Shown piece after piece: positions 60,580 through 64,000 of a stretch of 64,000 nucleotides of DNA (the first letter of the stretch is position 1; every line of letters begins with the position of its first letter). The position numbers and the translations under genes were made by a program. Source of the stretch: Janthinobacterium sp. Marseille (GTDB lineage Bacteria; Pseudomonadota; Gammaproteobacteria; Burkholderiales; Burkholderiaceae_D); assembly GCF_000013625.1 (NCBI RefSeq), contig NC_009659.1, forward strand, positions 1,364,001 to 1,428,000. The letters are read 5' to 3'. The notes below the pieces were generated by a model that saw nothing but the letters and a program-made list of their open reading frames with translations, made no database searches and was not told where the DNA came from.

Positions 60580-62442
60580 ATGGCTCTCCTTCAAATCGCC
60601 GAACCCGGCATGTCCACCGCGCCGCATCAGCATCGGCTGGCAGTCGGTATCGATCTCGGCACTACCAATTCACTGGTAGCCACGGTACGCAACAGTATTC
60701 CGGAAGTTTTGACCGACGAAGAGGGGCGTGCCTTGCTGCCGTCCGTCGTGCATTACATGAAGAACGGCCACGCGCAAATCGGTTACAAGGCGCTGGCGGC
60801 ACAAAATACCGATCCAAAGAATACGATCGCTTCGGTCAAGCGCTTCATGGGCCGTGGCCTGAAAGACATTGCCTACGTCGAAAACCTGCCTTACGACTTC
60901 CTCGATACACCCGGCATGGTGCAATTGAAAACCGTGGCCGGCGTCAAAAGCCCGGTAGAAATTTCAGCCGAGATCCTCGCCACCTTGCGTCAGCAGGCCG
61001 AAGATGCGCTGGGTGACGAGCTGGTCGGCGCGGTGATTACGGTTCCGGCTTACTTCGATGATGCACAACGTCAGGCCACCAAGGATGCAGCCAAGCTGGC
61101 CGGATTGAATGTCTTGCGTCTGCTGAACGAACCGACGGCGGCAGCGATTGCCTATGGCCTTGATAACGGCTCTGAAGGCGTGTTCGCGGTCTACGATTTG
61201 GGTGGCGGCACCTTTGATGTATCCATCCTCAAACTGACCAAGGGTGTGTTTGAAGTCCTGTCTACCGGCGGCGATTCCGCACTCGGCGGCGATGACTTCG
61301 ATCATCGCCTGCTGTGCTGGATCATCGAACAAGCGAAGCTGTCACCTTTGTCGGATGAAGACCTCAGCGTCCTGATGGTGAAGTCGCGTGAAGCCAAGGA
61401 ACTGCTGTCGACCAAGGCGGAAACGCATATCGATGCGGCTTTGGGTTCAGGCGAAGAAGTACATCTCACCGTCACCGCTGCGGATTTCGTAAAAATGACG
61501 CAGCACCTGGTGGCGAAAACCATTACCCCGACCAAGAAAGCGCTGCGCGATGCTGACTTGACGGTTGACGATGTCGACGGCGTGGTGATGGTCGGTGGTG
61601 CGACCCGCATGCCGCATATCCGCAAGGCCGTCGGTGAGTTTTTCCAGGCGACCCCGCTGGCGAATATCGATCCGGATAAAGTCGTGGCACTCGGTGCCGC
61701 GGTACAAGCCAATTTGCTGGCCGGTAATCGTGCGGCCGGTGACGACTGGCTCTTGCTGGATGTGATTCCCTTGTCGCTCGGCATTGAAACCATGGGCGGC
61801 CTGGTAGAGAAAGTCATTCCACGCAACTCGACGATTCCATGCGCCCGTGCGCAAGAGTTCACCACGTTCAAAGACGGCCAGACCGCGATGGCGATTCATA
61901 TCGTGCAGGGCGAACGTGAGCTGGTGAGCGATTGCCGTTCGCTCGCGCGCTTTGAATTGCGCGGCATTCCGCCTATGGCGGCAGGTGCGGCACGCATACG
62001 TGTGACTTATCAGGTTGATGCAGACGGTTTGCTGTCGGTTTCCGCCCGTGAGCTGCGTTCCGGCGTCGAAGCATCCATCAGCGTCAAGCCTTCATACGGC
62101 CTGGCAGACGACCAGATTGCACAGATGTTGCAGGATTCCTTCAAGTCGGCTGATGTCGATATGGCCTTGCGCGCCTTGCGTGAAGAACAGGTGGAAGCGG
62201 AGCGCATTGTACTGGCGACGCAATCGGCGCTGGACGCGGATGGTGCCTTGTTGACAGATGATGAACGCAATGCGGTTACCAGCCTGCTGGCGGCGGTACA
62301 GCAAAGCAGCAAGGGTGACGATCATCATGCGATCAAGGCGGCGGTAGAGGCATTGGCGCAAGGCACTGAAGAATTTGCCGCACGTCGTATGGATCGTAGT
62401 GTACGTACTGCGCTTTCCGGCAAGAAACTGGACGAGATTTGA
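60580..62442 (+). CDS. hscA: Fe-S assembly Hsp70 chaperone HscA
   Basis: A 620-aa specialised Hsp70 that binds the LPPVK segment of IscU and helps transfer its cluster. The ATPase domain shows [15 protein letters not shown] (~24), [11 protein letters not shown] (~182) and [14 protein letters not shown] (~205). The substrate domain begins near 400 ([26 protein letters not shown]) and ends with a short helical lid. The pattern is that of HscA, not DnaK: no EEVD-like tail, short insertions. The ATG at 60580 is used; an ATG ten codons later is a possible alternative. Confidence 0.96.
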   Translation: MALLQIAEPGMSTAPHQHRLAVGIDLGTTNSLVATVRNSIPEVLTDEEGRALLPSVVHYMKNGHAQIGYKALAAQNTDPKNTIASVKRFMGRGLKDIAYVENLPYDFLDTPGMVQLKTVAGVKSPVEISAEILATLRQQAEDALGDELVGAVITVPAYFDDAQRQATKDAAKLAGLNVLRLLNEPTAAAIAYGLDNGSEGVFAVYDLGGGTFDVSILKLTKGVFEVLSTGGDSALGGDDFDHRLLCWIIEQAKLSPLSDEDLSVLMVKSREAKELLSTKAETHIDAALGSGEEVHLTVTAADFVKMTQHLVAKTITPTKKALRDADLTVDDVDGVVMVGGATRMPHIRKAVGEFFQATPLANIDPDKVVALGAAVQANLLAGNRAAGDDWLLLDVIPLSLGIETMGGLVEKVIPRNSTIPCARAQEFTTFKDGQTAMAIHIVQGERELVSDCRSLARFELRGIPPMAAGAARIRVTYQVDADGLLSVSARELRSGVEASISVKPSYGLADDQIAQMLQDSFKSADVDMALRALREEQVEAERIVLATQSALDADGALLTDDERNAVTSLLAAVQQSSKGDDHHAIKAAVEALAQGTEEFAARRMDRSVRTALSGKKLDEI

Positions 62443-62480
62443 TTCATCGCTCTTCAGCCTGCGGGTTGAAGGGCTGTTAG

Positions 62481-62515
62481 GCGCCGGGGCAGGCAAGCGA
62501 ATTTTTGCCCGGCGC
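62481..62515. repeat. GC-rich inverted repeat between hscA and fdx
   Basis: GCGCCGGG (62481-62488) pairs with CCCGGCGC (62508-62515). No T-run follows, so it may protect or process the mRNA rather than end it. Confidence 0.5.
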
Positions 62516-62544
62516 ATTAAACTTAAACTTTCGAGGTAAACCAA

Positions 62545-62883
62545 GTGCCGCAAATAGTTGTTCTTCCCCACCACACCCTGTGCCCGGATGGCGCCGTGAT
62601 TGAAGCGCCGGCAGGCAAGTCGATCTGCGATGTCTTGCTGGAAAACGATATCGATATCGAACACGCTTGCGAAAAATCCTGTGCCTGCACCACTTGCCAC
62701 GTCATCGTGCGCGAGGGCTTTGCTTCGCTCAACGAAGCGGGCGATACAGAAGAAGATTTGCTGGACAAGGCATGGGGCCTGGAAGCTGCATCACGCCTGT
62801 CATGCCAGGCCATCGTGGCGGAAGAAGATCTGGTGGTTGAGATTCCACGCTATACAATTAATCATGCCAGCGAAAATCACTGA
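62545..62883 (+). CDS. fdx: ISC-system [2Fe-2S] ferredoxin
   Basis: A 112-aa adrenodoxin-type ferredoxin that supplies electrons for cluster assembly. Cluster ligands are in HACEKSCACTTCHVIV (residues ~41-52, pattern C-x5-C-x2-C) and LSCQAIV (~88). Starts at GTG 62545 behind CGAGGT, giving MPQIVVLPHH as in orthologues. It lies 102 bp after hscA with an inverted repeat between, and iscX follows 11 bp later. Confidence 0.97.
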   Translation: MPQIVVLPHHTLCPDGAVIEAPAGKSICDVLLENDIDIEHACEKSCACTTCHVIVREGFASLNEAGDTEEDLLDKAWGLEAASRLSCQAIVAEEDLVVEIPRYTINHASENH

Positions 62884-62894
62884 GGAGAGCTGAG

Positions 62895-63089
62895 ATGAAG
62901 TGGACAGATACCATCCGCATCGCGGAAGAACTAAATGATAAATTCCCTGATATCGATCCATTGACGATACGCTTTACCGATCTGCATCGCTGGGTCTGCG
63001 AACTCGACGGCTTTGATGATGCACCTGAGCACTCCGGTGAAAAGATCCTCGAAGCAATCCAGATGGCATGGATAGAAGAAGCGCAGTAA
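62895..63089 (+). CDS. iscX: ISC accessory protein IscX
   Basis: A 64-aa acidic winged-helix-like protein that binds IscS and iron and tunes desulfurase activity. The family pattern WTDTIRIAEELNDKFPDIDPL, FTDLHRWVCEL and GEKILEAIQMAWIEE is complete. GGAGAG lies upstream of the ATG. It is last gene of the isc operon, followed by a strong terminator. Confidence 0.96.
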   Translation: MKWTDTIRIAEELNDKFPDIDPLTIRFTDLHRWVCELDGFDDAPEHSGEKILEAIQMAWIEEAQ

Positions 63090-63110
63090 TCAGCCTTGTT
63101 GAATCAGGCA

Positions 63111-63142
63111 AAAAAAGAGCGACCCGCGGGTCGCTCTTTTTT
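63111..63142. terminator. Bidirectional terminator at the end of the isc operon
   Basis: Perfect palindrome GAGCGACCCGCGGGTCGCTC (63117-63136) flanked by A6 and T6. It serves iscX and the convergent glycine-zipper gene. Confidence 0.9.
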
Positions 63143-63156
63143 ATTGTGGGTAAGGA

Positions 63157-63822
63157 TTAACGTGCGCGCAGATAACCGTCTACAACACGAACCTGGTCAC
63201 CGGTATTCCAGTTAGGCTGGTTGTTGTACGGGAAGGTGCGGATGCGGCCGTCTTCCATGCGTACGCGAACTTCATATGTGGTTGCGGTGCGGGTACGTTT
63301 TTCGATTTCATTACCGGCATAGCCACCACCGACAGCACCTGCCACGGTAGCCAGGCTACGGCCATTGCCGTTACCGATCTGGTTACCGAGCAAACCGCCG
63401 ACTACCGCACCACCGACGATACCGACGCCGCTAGGCTTGGCTGCGGTTTGTACACTGCGTATCGATTCGATGCGGCCGCAATTGCTGCATACCTGGGCAA
63501 CTGGAGCAGCTTGTGCCACTTTGTTGTTTGCGTTTTCGCGTGCTTGCGCCTGCTTGGCTGCCTTGGCGGCTGCGGCCTGGCGTTCGTCAGCTTCACGACG
63601 CGCCTGATCGGCACGCTCTTCTGCGGCCTGGGCTTCCGCTGCCTTATCGGCAGCTTCTTTTTCCAGTGCTGCAATTGCTTCTTTTTGCGAGCCGGAGCTA
63701 TTTGAGTTTGGCAACATACCGGTCATGGCGGCGATACCAACCAGACAGACTAGCAATACTGCGACGGCAGCAGCAGCGATGAGCGGATGAATGCGGCTTG
63801 TTGAATTATTGTTGGTTTCCAT
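63157..63822 (-). CDS. Membrane-anchored glycine-zipper (2TM) protein
   Basis: A 221-aa envelope protein. The N-terminal signal-anchor spans residues ~12-35 (PLIAAAAVAVLLVCLVGIAAMTGM). Then comes an Ala/Glu/Lys/Arg coiled coil (~45-95), a CxxC (VCSNCGRIESIRSV, ~110), and a glycine-zipper 2TM domain (~135-170; GGAVVGGLLGNQIGNGNG, AGAVGGGYAGNEIEKR). A small beta domain (YEVRVRMEDGRIRTFPY) ends it. The zipper plus beta end resembles SlyB/Rickettsia 17-kDa-type envelope proteins, but there is no lipobox and the coiled-coil spacer is unusual. Function is unknown; likely cell-envelope integrity. Confidence 0.85.
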   Translation of the reverse strand: METNNNSTSRIHPLIAAAAVAVLLVCLVGIAAMTGMLPNSNSSGSQKEAIAALEKEAADKAAEAQAAEERADQARREADERQAAAAKAAKQAQARENANNKVAQAAPVAQVCSNCGRIESIRSVQTAAKPSGVGIVGGAVVGGLLGNQIGNGNGRSLATVAGAVGGGYAGNEIEKRTRTATTYEVRVRMEDGRIRTFPYNNQPNWNTGDQVRVVDGYLRAR

Positions 63823-63960
63823 GATTCCCTCAGGCTAGTGGTTATTGTTCGAGTAGCTGCAGTATTGCGCGCGACCAGTTAAATAAAAAGCCGAAAGCTG
63901 TGTCAAATGTAAGCCAATGTAACGATATGGATGTTAAAACAACGTTTTCTTTCCGCCAAT

Positions 63961-63990
63961 AAAAAAAGGACTGCTTAAGCAGTCCTTTTT
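63961..63990. terminator. Bidirectional terminator at the right edge of the window
   Basis: Perfect palindrome AAGGACTGCTTAAGCAGTCCTT (63967-63988) with A-run before and T-run after. It probably ends a gene lying beyond the window on the minus strand, since nothing on the left is plus-directed. Confidence 0.85.
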
Positions 63991-64000
63991 GTTTGCATGT

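Noticed and set aside
1..64000. Mobile elements, CRISPR arrays, prophage genes or toxin-antitoxin pairs
   Set aside because: No transposase, integrase, direct-repeat array, cas-like gene or phage structural protein was recognised in any frame.

Overview
The window reads as chromosomal DNA of a betaproteobacterium, most likely of the Oxalobacteraceae (Herminiimonas/Janthinobacterium type). This is an inference from protein character, moderate GC content and gene order: gloB-methyltransferase-rnhA-dnaQ, a full iscRSUA-hscBA-fdx-iscX operon, and yejABEF. Genes are dense on both strands. I see no insertion sequence, prophage, CRISPR array, rRNA or plasmid origin. Two tRNA genes are present: Val-CAC on plus at 13241 and Asn-GUU on minus at 51430.

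Region by region. 0.2-2.9 kb: an RhlE-type RNA helicase with a long 5' leader, and fabI (fatty-acid synthesis). 3.0-8.6 kb: yejABEF, a peptide ABC importer. 8.6-13.3 kb: a membrane-bound lytic transglycosylase, gloB facing a methyltransferase gene, rnhA, dnaQ and tRNA-Val. 13.4-17.6 kb: a Fur-box-preceded iron-starvation sigma factor, anti-sigma factor and TonB receptor. 17.6-21.4 kb: thiD and a GGDEF/EAL membrane protein. 21.4-24.7 kb: a non-coding stretch, two small unknown genes, and cfa behind a long structured leader holding a translationally coupled small reading frame.

24.7-29.7 kb: a LysR regulator diverging from a reductase / Rieske oxygenase / TIM-barrel operon of unknown substrate, then ompW behind a perfect FNR-type site. 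29.8-35.4 kb: an HPD-less J-like membrane protein, a five-gene redox operon (AhpD-like, NmrA-like, GNAT, AzoR-like, double-thioredoxin TlpA) and a divergent MocR regulator. 35.4-39.6 kb: a second sigma/anti-sigma/TonB-receptor cassette, paralogous to the first, also with a Fur box. 39.7-47.6 kb: rluA, a D-malate/tartrate dehydrogenase, a LysR regulator, and a nucleobase cluster (two paralogous NCS2 permeases, an amidohydrolase and a zinc deaminase). 47.6-51.6 kb: a TetR-controlled small membrane protein, an AraC regulator facing an SDR gene, a small hypothetical gene and tRNA-Asn. 51.6-56.6 kb: an aromatic/aspartate aminotransferase, uvrB, a degenerate Ung-like protein and a TetR regulator with two operator-like palindromes. 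57.0-63.1 kb: the complete ISC iron-sulphur operon. 63.1-64.0 kb: a glycine-zipper membrane protein.

Working together: the two Fur-marked cassettes look like cell-surface signalling systems for siderophore uptake. Both receptor genes are preceded by the same ungapped ~35-bp block, a good candidate for a promoter read by their own sigma factors. The ISC operon uses the iron that such systems bring in. The Rieske operon and the nucleobase cluster look like catabolic modules, each next to its own LysR gene. The least explained items are the cfa leader with its coupled reading frame, the Rieske/TIM-barrel operon, and the Ung-like protein that has lost the usual catalytic aspartate.
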